Origin: Ilyonectria destructans
Lineage: Eukaryota > Ascomycota > Sordariomycetes > Hypocreales > Nectriaceae
NCBI GenBank assembly: GCA_020740775.1
Contig: JAHEWK010000001.1
Location: forward strand, 1,426,001-1,490,000
Reading direction: 5' to 3'
DNA length: 64,000 nt
The notes under the pieces are model-generated. The model was given only the letters and a program-made list of their open reading frames with translations. It was not told the DNA's origin and searched no databases. Of this stretch, positions 1 to 11,100 are shown piece after piece. The first letter of the stretch is position 1, and each line of letters starts with the position of its first letter. The translations under genes were made by a program, and so were the position numbers.

Positions 1-3000
1 TGGTGGCCCGTAGTGGCCGCGGCTGGGCCCTACGCAGGCGTGCAGCCCGGGCTTCCAGGCGACGAGCGCTGTGCCCTGGGGGAAGGGTGCCCGTTTTTAG
101 TGGGGGTGGTTCCCTACCGACCGCCCCCTTCGCAGCGCCCGCCCGCCAAGCACGGGCGGATCGGGGACGTCGGATGAGGCATTCCCAAGGCCGCCCGTCG
201 CCGGCTTCAAGTCGACGTCTTTCAACAGCGCAGGTTCTTTGGCTGGGGTAAAGGGGGGGTTCGTCATCGCAACCCCTCTCGCATCTATTTCAAGTGCCTC
301 CGTCCCCCCTCTTTCGCCAGGCCCCAGGCACGTGGTGCAGCCGTGTTGGACACGCGGGATGGGGCGCACTCGGGAGGTAGGAGGAGCAGGCGAGGTGGTG
401 GTGGGTGACGCGGAGGGGTCCCGAAAATGCGGCGGCGGACGCCAGCCAGCACCAAAAAAAAAAAAAAAAAAAAAACACTTCGCAGGGCTGGCTGCCACGA
501 CTGCTTCAATCCGCCAGCGCCTAGGTATGTGTATTATTAACGCCCATCAGGTCTCTACCCCAGCCTCTAAGAGGTGCCAACGGACAATATTGCCGCCTGC
601 ATTTTCCGCCATCTCCGCCACTCCGCCTCAATAGCCCCCGGAGGATGTGTGTCGGCTGGTTCTGGGAACGCTGCTGCTGGGAGAGTGACGTGAGATGTGC
701 CGTACCGAGCAGCATACAGGTGTACCCGGGGGTTAGGGCAGACGCATCCATGGATCTCGGCCTCCGGTCCTCAAACTCAAATACACCACGCCAATTGTCA
801 TTCTTCTCTATCCCAGGGGTGCGACATTTTCGAGACTTGGCAATCGTCCGTCATATCCTCCGCCGTCCTCAACTCACTATATAGTCCCCTTCAGAACGAA
901 ACGGCTCATCGAAACGGCAGGCCGGAGGCAGGTGGTCGCACGTAAAGTCCACCCATCTGCCGAGTCGTACGCGCCGCCGGCCTATGTTGCTTCCCCAGTC
1001 CGCCCGAGGTTCCCAGAGTCCCCTAGATCCTAGAGCCTATAGTTACCTATGATTTCACCGCCGACCGGAAGCACGTACTCCACTCCTGTCGCGCACTCGA
1101 TCTACGGGCGGAACCTCCCATCCGCCGCCTCGGAATCGAGCGCACCCGCGTTCCAGAGCCCCTTCCTCTGCCTGCACAAAATTAGGGATGGGATTCCTGG
1201 CGTCAGTTGAATAAAGAGCTCGAGCAGACTGCCATCTAATTTCTCCAAATATCGAACTGAAATAAACACGTTCAGCCGCGACCCGGGAAGGCTGCCACAG
1301 GTACCTCCCCTCTGGTTCCGGGGCGCGAGCAATGCGCCGGCCGAAGCCGCCACTTACCACGTCCATGACAGCCCAGGCCCCACGATGGGCGGCCAGAGCC
1401 AAGATTCCCAGCACACTCGCGCTCTAAGTCCGCTGATCCAGCGGGCTGGGATCTGCTGTACAGTATCTCCGCACTTCGGACTGGAGGAGAAGGGGGGTTG
1501 CAATAATAATCCCTGATCCATCGTGTCATTTATGGTTGGTCCTAGACGGAGCAAGGAACTCTAGTCTTCCGATACGGCCCCAGGCCGTTAAAGTCCAGAG
1601 GAGGGCTGCCAAGTCTTGCAAGTCGGCCGTCCGCTCAACGTCGCCGGCTCGGGGGCCATTACGGGCATCCGGATGTCATAATAACAAAGCCCCAGTCTCA
1701 ATCAAATCGAGAGATAATTTCTAACCATCTGCTCTCTTCCTCGGTCGTGGCGATTTCCGGTCCGGCGCATACGCTCCAGCCAGCCGGAGGCATCGGGCTT
1801 CCCCGCCCCCAACGGGTCGCTTCTTAATCCCGCGCCGCCGCGCAGCACCTAGCCAGACGTCGGCATCAAGCCAGGATGTATAAACTCGACGCGCCCACTC
1901 CTCCTCATCCCACACCGGTCCATCCCCAACGCTCCGGACGGGGTGGACTGCAAATACGTACCGTGCAGCAAAACGCCCGTGGAAGCAAGCCACCCAATAA
2001 TGGTCGGATTCCGCGACCCCAACCGGCGGCGGCGCTGCACGCTCCGTCCCAGCTTGGTTACCCACTGACCGGGCGGGATGGGGATGGCATGCCGCGCAGC
2101 AGCAGCCGCAGCAGATGGTGGCCAGCACGCGCTTCGCTCCGCATGGCACGACGCACAGGACAGGGCATGGCATACTTCGTACATACGGACCAGAGGGAGC
2201 AGCCAAAGAAAGCAAGCCCCAGGAATCAGGACAAGGCAATTTGGCCAGGGGGTGTCGGCCCAGGGCATGGGCCAGCCCTCGTCGGAGCTGAGCTTGAGCT
2301 GCATCGCAGCACACACTCCCACCACACTCCAGCTCACCCCCTCCGACCGCCGAGACGCCCAATCTCGGGCTGTTGGAACGATGCCAGACACCGACACGCT
2401 CACGTTCATGCTCCCGCTCCCGCCTGGCGCTTTGCAATTCGCCCATCTGCTTCCCCCTTTCATCTCTGCTCACACACGCGCCCAGTCAAGTTCCCACGAG
2501 ATTTGGTGCTCTGGAGCCGACAGACGTGGGATAGGAGGTGCGCGCTCTTCGGCAGTACGAATTGCGGTGGGGCCGTCTCTCCGAGCCACAGCACCGTGCA
2601 ACCACCAAAGCGGACATACTGTACGGTAAGTGCCAACCCCAAAAAACCCACCCCGTCAATGAAATGTACTACGTCGCACAAACGCAGCCCCCGCCTCGAA
2701 AAGGAAGAGGAAATCCGCGTGCAGCCTGATTCCCGGTCTCTGCACGTGTCGCCAATCGTCTCCATCCCACGCTGCTATAACTGACGTCGCTGTGATGGCA
2801 TTGCGCGGACCTCCGGGCTTCCCAAGTCCTCTGACGACGGCTACGGGGCGGCGCCGTGCGCAACGGTGGATCAAGGTCTCCGGGACGATCCAGCACCAAT
2901 CTCGAAAAACGGTGTTGGGACGGCTACAAGCTACGCACGGTTCCTCACCACGTCCGTACCGTCACGGAGGCCGGGGCTGGCACTAGGACATGGGGCGGGG

Positions 3001-3416
3001 AAGCGCGGGATCCGCTCAATTTGTACTAGTCCGCGGCTGCTTTTGCGTCATAATTTCGCCTTGAACCCGGGACGTCGATATCACGTGGTCATCCCGGTGT
3101 GGCTGTTCTCCGGCATGCAACTGTCATGGCTCCAATACACCCACATGCCATGACCTCTGCCGCGGACTGCACTGCTCCCAGGACTCATTCTAGCCCCGGA
3201 CCCATGTCGCTCTTATCCCATCTGGAGCTTGCGCACTGTCTCACGATCGTTCTCGATTCCCGAGATACTAGGATTTCCCCAGTGACGTCCGCTTTTTCTC
3301 CATAATTCATCATCATATTGCTTTCCATGGCCGTTATAACGACACATGTACTCTCACGTACTCTCCCATCTAATCTTGTCTTTTTTTCTTCCTCTATGTC
3401 ATCGGCATGACCTCGT
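1..3416. other. 3.4 kb without a supported gene
   Basis: Open frames here occur on both strands over the same bases, are rich in Arg, Pro and Ser, and carry no motif or convincing splice signals, so I treat them as chance frames in GC-rich DNA. The only distinct element is a 21-22 bp A tract near 453-475. The stretch may be promoter or UTR of a gene to the left, because it lies beyond the 3' end of the seryl-tRNA synthetase gene. Confidence 0.5.
453..475. repeat. poly(A) tract
   Basis: An uninterrupted run of about 21-22 A residues on the plus strand inside otherwise GC-rich DNA. It could be a nucleosome-excluding tract, or a retroposed poly(A) tail, although no reverse-transcriptase sequence or target-site duplication is visible beside it. 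Confidence 0.8.
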
Positions 3417-5071
3417 CTAAGCCTTGGTCTCTCGCACGGGCAGAGCCTTCTCCTTCTTGGTAGTGTCCTTCTTCTCGGTTCGCTCAGACTTGTCGGGCAT
3501 TTCCCTGGTGAAAGGCAGGAATTCGGGCTGGCCAGGAATGTACTTTCGGAGCACTTCGGGCACCACCAAGCCCTCCTCTGTCTGGTAGTTCTCCAAGACA
3601 CAGCACAGGGTTCGCTCGGTCGCGCAAAGGGTCTGCAATCACTCCAGTCAGCACAAATATTTCACCAACAACACCCAGACGCCTGGGACAACTTACCGCA
3701 TTCAGAGCATGCACATACTCCTTTCGTCCACCTCCAACAACGGTCTTGCCCTTCTTTGAGCCGTGGCGGATCTCCAGCTCTCGGGTCTGGTAGTCCGTGC
3801 AGTTTGAGCACGAGACGAGCTCCTTGTACTCAGACTGGAACGGGAACCAGGCCTCGAGATCGTACTTCTTGGCAGCCGCGTTGTTCAGCGCTCCTGAGAC
3901 AATACCAACAACTTGGTAGGGGAGCTTCAGAGACTGGTAAAACTCCTCCGAGTTGGTCATCATGTCGTCAAAGTGGCCCCAGCTGTCGTCGGGGTTGCAG
4001 AGCACAAACTGCTCCACCTTCTCGAATTGATGCACACGGAAGACACCCCAAGCATCACGGCCGTGGCTACCAGCCTCCTTTCGGAAACAGGTGCTGTAAC
4101 CGCAGTATTTGATCGGGAGCTGGTTGGGCAGGAGCCACTCGTCGGCATGGAGGCATGAGAGGGGCTGTTCGCTGGTGGCAATCAGGTATCGGTCGGCGTC
4201 GGAGTTCTCGCTGCCCTCCGAGACACGGTAGAGCTCTTCGTCAAACTGGGACAGCTGGGCCGTCTTGGCCATCTGTTCGCGGTCGAGCATGAAGGGGGGC
4301 TGGTTAGGAGTGAAGCCTGTGGCACGACAATTCGTCAGTAACCCGTGAGGGTACAGGGCGGATCGGTTCTAATACTCACCCTTGTTGAACAGGTGCTCGG
4401 TGGCGTAGTTGATGAGGGCCATGTTCCTATTCACAGTCAGATCGCAATATTCCCCACCCGACTCGCCAAACCTACAAGAACATGCCGTAGCCAGTCAGGC
4501 AGTAACCTCGGTGGCCGACAAGTTTGACGCCGCGAATGGGGTCGTATCCGCCAAGTCTCCAGAGCACCTCGTGGTGAGAAAGGGCCGCCTTCTTGGTCTC
4601 CTCGAAGCCGTCGGGCTTCCAGGTCTTGACGATTTGGTTGTTGTCCTCGCTCTCGCTGACATGGACGGAATCGTGCACGTAGTTTCCGACGGTGCGGGCC
4701 TTGGCCCTCAACTCGGCGTTCTTGGCGGCGGCAGCCTCCTCCTGGGCCTTCTTCTTCTGGGTCAACTCCTCCTTCTGCTGGAGTAGCTCGGTCGCATCCT
4801 CCTTGGCCCGCTTCTTGAGCCCAATCTCCTTCTGGACGCCGTTGATTTGCGTGCCGATTTGCATCACCTCGTACTGAGCTTAAAAGGTCTCAGCAAGGGC
4901 ACCACTACAAAGAGCTTCCAACCTTCATCGTGACTCACCTTTTCGGGCATCCTGCCACAGGGCAATAACCTCGTCGACCAGCTCAACAGACTCGTTTCGG
5001 CGACGTTGGCTCTCTCTGATCTTCTCGGGGTTTCCCCCGCGCTCCTCGATGAAATCTTCAATGTCCAACAT
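3417..5071 (-). CDS. SES1: seryl-tRNA synthetase, cytosolic
   Basis: This enzyme charges tRNA(Ser) with serine (class II aminoacyl-tRNA synthetase). Five exons fit: complement(3417-3632, 3697-4316, 4380-4426, 4476-4878, 4939-5071). All junctions have GT-AG ends and the frame closes at 472 residues, the usual fungal length. The start is [20 protein letters not shown] charged coiled-coil tRNA-binding arm follows ([13 protein letters not shown]...[14 protein letters not shown]), then [14 protein letters not shown], motif 2 ([20 protein letters not shown], from about residue 272) and motif 3 ([20 protein letters not shown], from about residue 402). The C-terminus is a lysine-rich tail ([12 protein letters not shown]). 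A housekeeping gene, and the best anchor at this edge of the window. A 47 nt micro-exon (4380-4426) could easily be missed by automated prediction. Confidence 0.96.
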
Positions 5072-6491
5072 GTTTGCGATTTGCTGTGGTACGATTCACG
5101 CTGGTCGTTGGGCAATGTGGTGTTTTTTTTATCCGTTGGCGATAGCCCCATGAAGGAGGGGGAGGGGTTATCATCTGGGTCACATGACTGGGTTTCGAGT
5201 CAACTTGTGGTGAAAGCCCAATCAAATGAGTCACCCAGGAGCATAGCCATTGTTGATTGCAACCTCTTGCAACCTCAGCAATCTAAAAAACGCAGACTTT
5301 TCACCTATAAAGATGCACGATGCAGAATTTTTGAGTTCTCGAGTCACTCACCGAAGCTCTTGCGATGTACTCACCAGCACCTGGGAAATCCCGCCGCCAT
5401 GATGACAAGCCACAGCTTGGCCACAGAGAGCGGGGCTGCTGCCTCTGCGACACAGGCTCACGGGTACACGCCCCGGTCACAATCATTCCTAAAGCGGCGC
5501 TGCGCTGGGTCGCCCGCAACATTACGTGACGGTAAGACATAATCTGAAGACAGGCCACGGAGGTGATCCTTGTCCCGGGCAATTCATCGCCCGAGGCGTC
5601 GCGTGAACCGGTTTCTCCGCCTCCAGTCCTGCCGTTGAGTCAACCACGACGAGTCAGGATCGGCTGGATTGTTCCGATGTGTCTGACTGTTTCTTCATAG
5701 ACTACTATTGCTTGCACCTCATTCAAGTACTCACAGGGGGAAATTCATGAAACACCAAGTCGCGCGGGCAAGGCCGGTACCGCCGGGGCACCGTCACGCA
5801 GACATCCGGAACGGGCCACACGATCCAGCGCCTCATGTCGGAGGGAGGAGAGGGGGGTGGACAGATGGGAATCACCCGTGTTCCAGGGCCACCGTAGTGC
5901 ACTCTGTCGAGACGGGCCAGGCCAACCGAGTCAACTTCGGCATTCTTGTTGCTTGTTGGCTTGGAGGCCGCGCGCGATATTAAATATGGGGATCCACACC
6001 GGCACCGTCCGTCCTCTGTGCCGTCCACGATTCCTAGGTCCTCCCGCGAGACGAAACTAGGACAAGACGCCGAACCGCGGCATTTCGCGATCCCGGCGCT
6101 ACAATGGCCGTGTGTCCCATCATCACGCCGCCGCTGATCGACATTCCCCTTTAGGTCGATGCATCAACTTCCACGTTTGGCCAACATTGGCGGTTGTCAT
6201 CCCGGGCCCGGCTGAGCTACACAGTCTAGGCGGGTGGAGCCCGGTCGATGGTGTGGATTCGGGTCTTCGCTTTCGCCCGCGTCGCTATCTGCACAGTCGC
6301 CAATTCATGAGGCCGATCCCGGAAATGTCCTGTTTGAGTGGGTCAGCCAAGCATCCTTAGCCTCCGTATTTGACGGAGGCCGGCGTTTGAGATACCAGGA
6401 TCTCGTTAATGACCACTCGGACCTTCAATAGTACGTTATTCTTGCCAATTTTTATAGAAGCAGGTGATGCTAGCTAAAGGGGAGAGAGATT
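5072..6491. other. gene-poor intergenic DNA
   Basis: Upstream region of the seryl-tRNA synthetase gene. Short frames on both strands show no domain, no repeat pattern and no consistent splicing. I see nothing to annotate beyond the promoter this region must contain. Confidence 0.5.
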
Positions 6492-6505
6492 TTAGCCCTT
6501 CAATA
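6482..6505. repeat. direct repeat copy 1 (with 8028-8050)
   Basis: The segment GAGAGATTTTAGCCCTTC here matches GAGAGATATTTTAGCCCTTC at about 8028-8047 in the same orientation, differing by a two-base AT insertion. It sits exactly where the DUF3669 similarity stops. It may mark the edges of an insertion or deletion, or be coincidence given its short length. Confidence 0.4.
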
Positions 6506-6902
6506 GTATCTCAATTTGCGTAATCCCACAGTTTTCGAATGTTTCGGCGATGAGACGGCGCATGACGAAGTCGTTCCAAAGCTCCTCCGTCGGGGACTTG
6601 GCGAGCTTAATAACCGTTGGCTTGCCATCTTGAGCGAGAATTGCACCACACGCGCCGTCTCCAATTTTGCGGAAAACAATGGACGCGCCGGCGTTTCGTT
6701 CGGCGAAGGAGGAGGATGGAGAGATGATCTAGAGGGACAACGCCCGGTTCAGTTGGGCGTTGATCTCGTTACTAGCATCCTGCGCGTCGTGCGCATATTC
6801 GAGGGCGTCTGGTGCAACAGGTTCAAGCAGAAGCTGCATATTTGCTTCTGGGTCGAGATTGTAGGGTTCTTCTGACGCTTTTTCGCGTCGACAGTTGGTC
6901 AT
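6492..6902 (-). pseudogene. DUF3669 family fragment with an internal stop
   Basis: On the minus strand an ATG at 6902 opens a frame beginning MTNCRREKASEEPYNLD. It is broken by one TAG at 6729-6731, and the same frame then reads ASIVFRKIGDGACGAIL, QDGKPTVIKLAKSPTEELWN and RRLIAETFENCGI before a TAA at 6492. The phrase FRKIGxGxCGxxxAQDG...xxKLAK..ExLWND is how the fungal DUF3669 domain (kinase-like fold, often annotated zinc finger protein) begins. Only the first ~80 residues of that domain are present and no continuation is recognisable to the left. The truncation plus the in-frame stop indicate a dead remnant. Family assignment is from memory of the motif. Confidence 0.6.
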
Positions 6903-8113
6903 GATAGCTGCTGGTGATGCAGAAGGGAGAGAGATTGGATGGTGGGGCTGCGCAATGCGTCAGTGGTAAAATCTTGGTGACGAGGAAAGACGGGACCTCT
7001 AGTAACTGACTTTTATAGGGCGTAACACACTAACGACCTTGAGGGTAGTTAGGCTTAGGCCTACCTTTATTAATAAGATCGATTTCATAAACATAATAAA
7101 AATGATTATTAGAGGATAAGTGTGATTGGCTTTCATGAAAACGACTTAGACCTTGATGAGCAAGCTGCTGCCTTACAAAAATAGAGTCAAGTCATTCATG
7201 AGCTTTTATCCCCGGCATATTCCGACTGTGTCAGCTGGCTAATATCTTAGGATATCGCTCACCAAGAAGCGGGAATGTAGAGGGAAACGAAGAGGAACAA
7301 TTCGAAACGATTGCGTCAGCCATATATGGCAGCCCCTTAAACCGTAGTTAGCTAATACGCTCGATAGGAAATAGATAAATATCTTCGCGACAGGCAGGGC
7401 CACCGCTACTCAACTATCAATCACAATATGCTTTTGATCGGTTGCTTCTCTTCTCATTGACGATGGAGCAGTCATTGATATGATTTCCGGTAATAATTGA
7501 ACGATTTTAGGCCACGCCAGACCATGGACATAGGATAGCATCTCATTCGCCTGGCCGGAGTTACTGCAGTAGTCTATGAAATGGGATCGTTTCTGTTCCC
7601 GATCTCTTCTCTTGATGGTTTGCCTAGTCGTTCGGTTTTGCAGGGTGTGCGATGACTCGCGAGGACATCATTGTCTTTCATAAGAATGTTCTGAAACCAC
7701 ACAATTGTGTTACGATCTCACACCCGAAAGCGTAAATGGCGGCCTTGATGCATTCCATCACATGCACGGACGATTCGTTGCATCTTGCATATTGTTCTCG
7801 ATGGCGACTACGGACTTGATACAACAAGCGTACTTCCCTTGCGCCTCGAACTGTGACACTTTGTATGTGTCAATTTCTTGTCAAACTTTGTAGACTTAGC
7901 TTACTATAAGAAAAGAAACTTTCGGAAGAATTTTGAACCTAGAGCCGGAATATATATAGAGCCTTATATGGGGCGACGTTGTTCCGAATCTCTTCGATTG
8001 TCATAGAGAAAAGCCGTCAATCAACAGAGAGATATTTTAGCCCTTCCAAGATCTCGAATGTGGTGATCTCCTAACAACTATACAAAACGGGACTCCATCA
8101 AAGTGCTCCTAAG
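6903..8113. other. AT-rich relic DNA between DUF3669 fragment and NACHT gene
   Basis: Composition is visibly more AT-rich than neighbouring genes. The minus strand has short coding-like tracts (an ATG at about 8003 opening MTIEEIRNNVAPYKALYIYS; near 7860-7750 VSQFEAQGKYACCIKSVVA), each closed by stops and not joined by a convincing splice. These may be remnants of one old gene. No family is recognised. Confidence 0.35.
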
Positions 8114-11100
8114 CTACGCAGGGGCAACCTGCGATGGATACACTAGACTGTCTGGGCAAGCAGATACAACTTCGCCTTGGCCTCGCTTTCGTATCCTCCC
8201 CAGAACCCTCGCATAGTCAACCGAAGACTCACCCGGCAGTCTCTGCCATTTCCCAACAAGCCTGACTTTTGCCTGGACAATCCCGCTCCATAACACTGGC
8301 TGTGCCCCAGACTGGGATTGCGACGAGTCAGTTTCTGCACCAATCCGGCTCTGTTCAGTGAACCGCCCAACCAGTAGCCATTTCCTAATGTCTTCGGATT
8401 GGGTGAGTGAAAGTATGTCCGTGGGTCCGCTTTTACCGATATAGAAAACAACAGCCTGGCGTCGAACCAGCAACTTGACAGAATCCAGACTTCCGAAAGC
8501 ACTGGCAGCCATGAGGGCCGATCCCAAGGGGCATCCTTCGAAGTCGATTTCTGCCCCCATTGATAGGCAGTTTTCTATGACATCAACTAAATTTAGAGAT
8601 GCAGCACGGCAGAGGGGACTCCACCCACGCTCCGGTTCCAGGTTCAGAATTCGTCGAAAGGTCTCTCGTGGCAGAGTGAGCTGGAACCCTCGAAACTTCG
8701 ACCTCAAGAAAGCGAGACATCCATAGTGACATGACTCTAGGTGCCATGGAAACGCGCTTGTTCTGTGAAGTCCGTAGTCACCCTCAGCAAAAAGATCCAG
8801 TGAGTCCTCCCTGCATATGATGCTGTGCATCAAACTTCTGCCTCTTTCGTCCTCAGACGTGAAATCGCAGCCGAGTTGTCTGAGTTCCCGAAGGCGCTGC
8901 GAAGAGAGAGGAGCTTCCTCGCAAGCTATTGGGCATCTTGCACATGAAATGTCCAGCATCATCGACTTATTCAGCCTATAAGCCTGTGAATCGACCCCAC
9001 AACATTGTGGAAAGAGCTCGCTAAACGACTGGCGCCACCTCCAGGGGATGAGATACGGGAAGGGCCCTAGTCTATAGACTGCTGCTGTAGATGCGCCCAA
9101 ACCAATCAAGTGCTCTGCCATTTCTTTGCTCTTGGCGTACCCTAAAGGCGTCCAACCATTGTCATCAGTCATGTCAACATTTGCCCCTTTCTCGATGAGA
9201 AGAGAAGCTGCCGCTTTGCTTCCATGAAATGAAGCAAGATGTAACGACGTAACCAGGCAACTGCCTTTTGTTAGTTCATGCATCGTTGATTGGGCGAAAG
9301 AAAAGGTTTCTCGACGATTGAGAAGTGTCGACATTGCTTGCTGCGGGGGCATTTGGCTGTTTTTCCTATCGCGCTTATTAGCCAACCCGCAGGTAAATAA
9401 CTTCCGACATTACTAACGCAATTATGACAATATTCTTTTCGACTTCCTGTAACAATGCAGCAAGACAGTTTATATTCTGACACATGGCTGCTTTTTGTAG
9501 AGGGTATTCGTCTCCACCAACCAATTCCCCTCCTTGGGAGAGATAAGTTGCTAAGAGCTGCGGTAGGAGGACGATCAGATCTGGGTCCTCAGCAACAATC
9601 TCAATGACACTCTTAACCTTGTGCAGCAAGCATGTTGCTTTCAACGTACTGGCCCCGTTGTCCAAGAGCCACTGTGCGATCTTCAACCTGGATCTGACCA
9701 GAGCTAAGATCAATGGGGAGCACCCATGACATTCTGAAAGCCACAAATCGATGGGACAGCCGCTGGCTACCAGTCTTTTGCAATCTTCCAGATCACCAGC
9801 CTCAATGGCCTCCTGAAATGCCTTTGACAGGAGATTGGTTTGTGTTTGGGACCGGGTATTGTGGCCATTGACGGCCGACTGGCCCCTTTCCGCTCCCCAA
9901 AACCTTTCTAAACACTGCTTGATGTTGTTGTCATCACTTTCTTGGGCATACAATCGTGGGCTCTTGCCAAAGATGTCAAAGGACTCTGACGCGCCATGTT
10001 CCAACAGCATCTTTGTGCCAGATAAGTGACCTGCTTGTACGGCCATATGCAGTGGTGTGCTCCCATCCGTGCTTTCTGCCTTGAGATCAGCTCCTTTGGA
10101 GAGAAGTAGTCGAATAATTTCCAGTTGGCCATGAGCGGCCGCGAGGTGAAGTGGTGTGTATCCTTCTTCGCAACCTGCGTTTACGTTGGTGATAAGATCC
10201 TTGTCAATGTAAAATGCCAGACTTTCCGTTCTACCATACGTTGAGGCCTGGTGAAGGGCATTGGCATCCTGAAGAACTCTCCGTTGCCCTTGAAGTTCCA
10301 CTTCAAGACCGAAAGTTGCCGCCCATGGGATCGTGAGTGAGTTCTTCTCGGCGTACACGAATAGCTTTTGAAGAAAGGAAGGGCATTTTCCCACCAGAGC
10401 TGCCTGTGAGGAGTCGCTTGGTACGAGCATCGGATCTGACCCCATTTCCAAGAGTAGTTCAGCGCATTGGAAAGACCCGTACCAAAGATGATACATAAGG
10501 GCTGAATCGTATGGGGGACATCGAGCTTGTCCATTGATGTCGACTCCCCTTACGACAAGTTCTTCAACAAGCCAGAGGATATCGGCTGCATCTTCCTTGG
10601 TTGATAGCCTATGTAGAAGCCCTAGGCCTGGCGAATCCGATTGGTTATCATTCAGTCCCTCTTTGGTCGAATGGTCCAAAAGTTTACTGATAATGACCTC
10701 TCCGTCGTCTGAGGCACAAAGTTCGAGTACCAAAGGTGGCTGGCAGGCAAATTCAATTGCTGAAGTTCCCCCTACGCGTTGATGGACATTAACGCCATGT
10801 TCAAGAAGCAGGCTGACAACCTCAAGAGATGTTTCTTCGATAGCAGCTTGGAGAAATTGCAGTGCCACATCTGTTTCTTTTCCTGACGCCCAAAATCGAG
10901 TTAAACGTATCCCTTGAAGTAATGTATCCGCTGATATGTAGGTTGTTGGGAGCCAGATCTCGTTGTTGATACAACCCAACAGGAGGGTAGTCATCCCAGA
11001 CTCTGTGTTTCGGTCCTCGAAAGCTGTCATGACACCAAGCCGCAGGCACAGTGCTATGGTGCTATCGAAATTCCTTGCCAATCCGGCATGGAATTCGGCT

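Noticed and set aside
1721..2784. Long overlapping frames on both strands (250 and 302 codons)
   Set aside because: Opposite frames cover the same GC-rich bases, with low-complexity Arg/Pro/Ser composition, no motif and no splice support.
6516..6875. Plus-strand frame of 119 codons over the DUF3669 fragment
   Set aside because: It is the antisense shadow of the minus-strand DUF3669 remnant.
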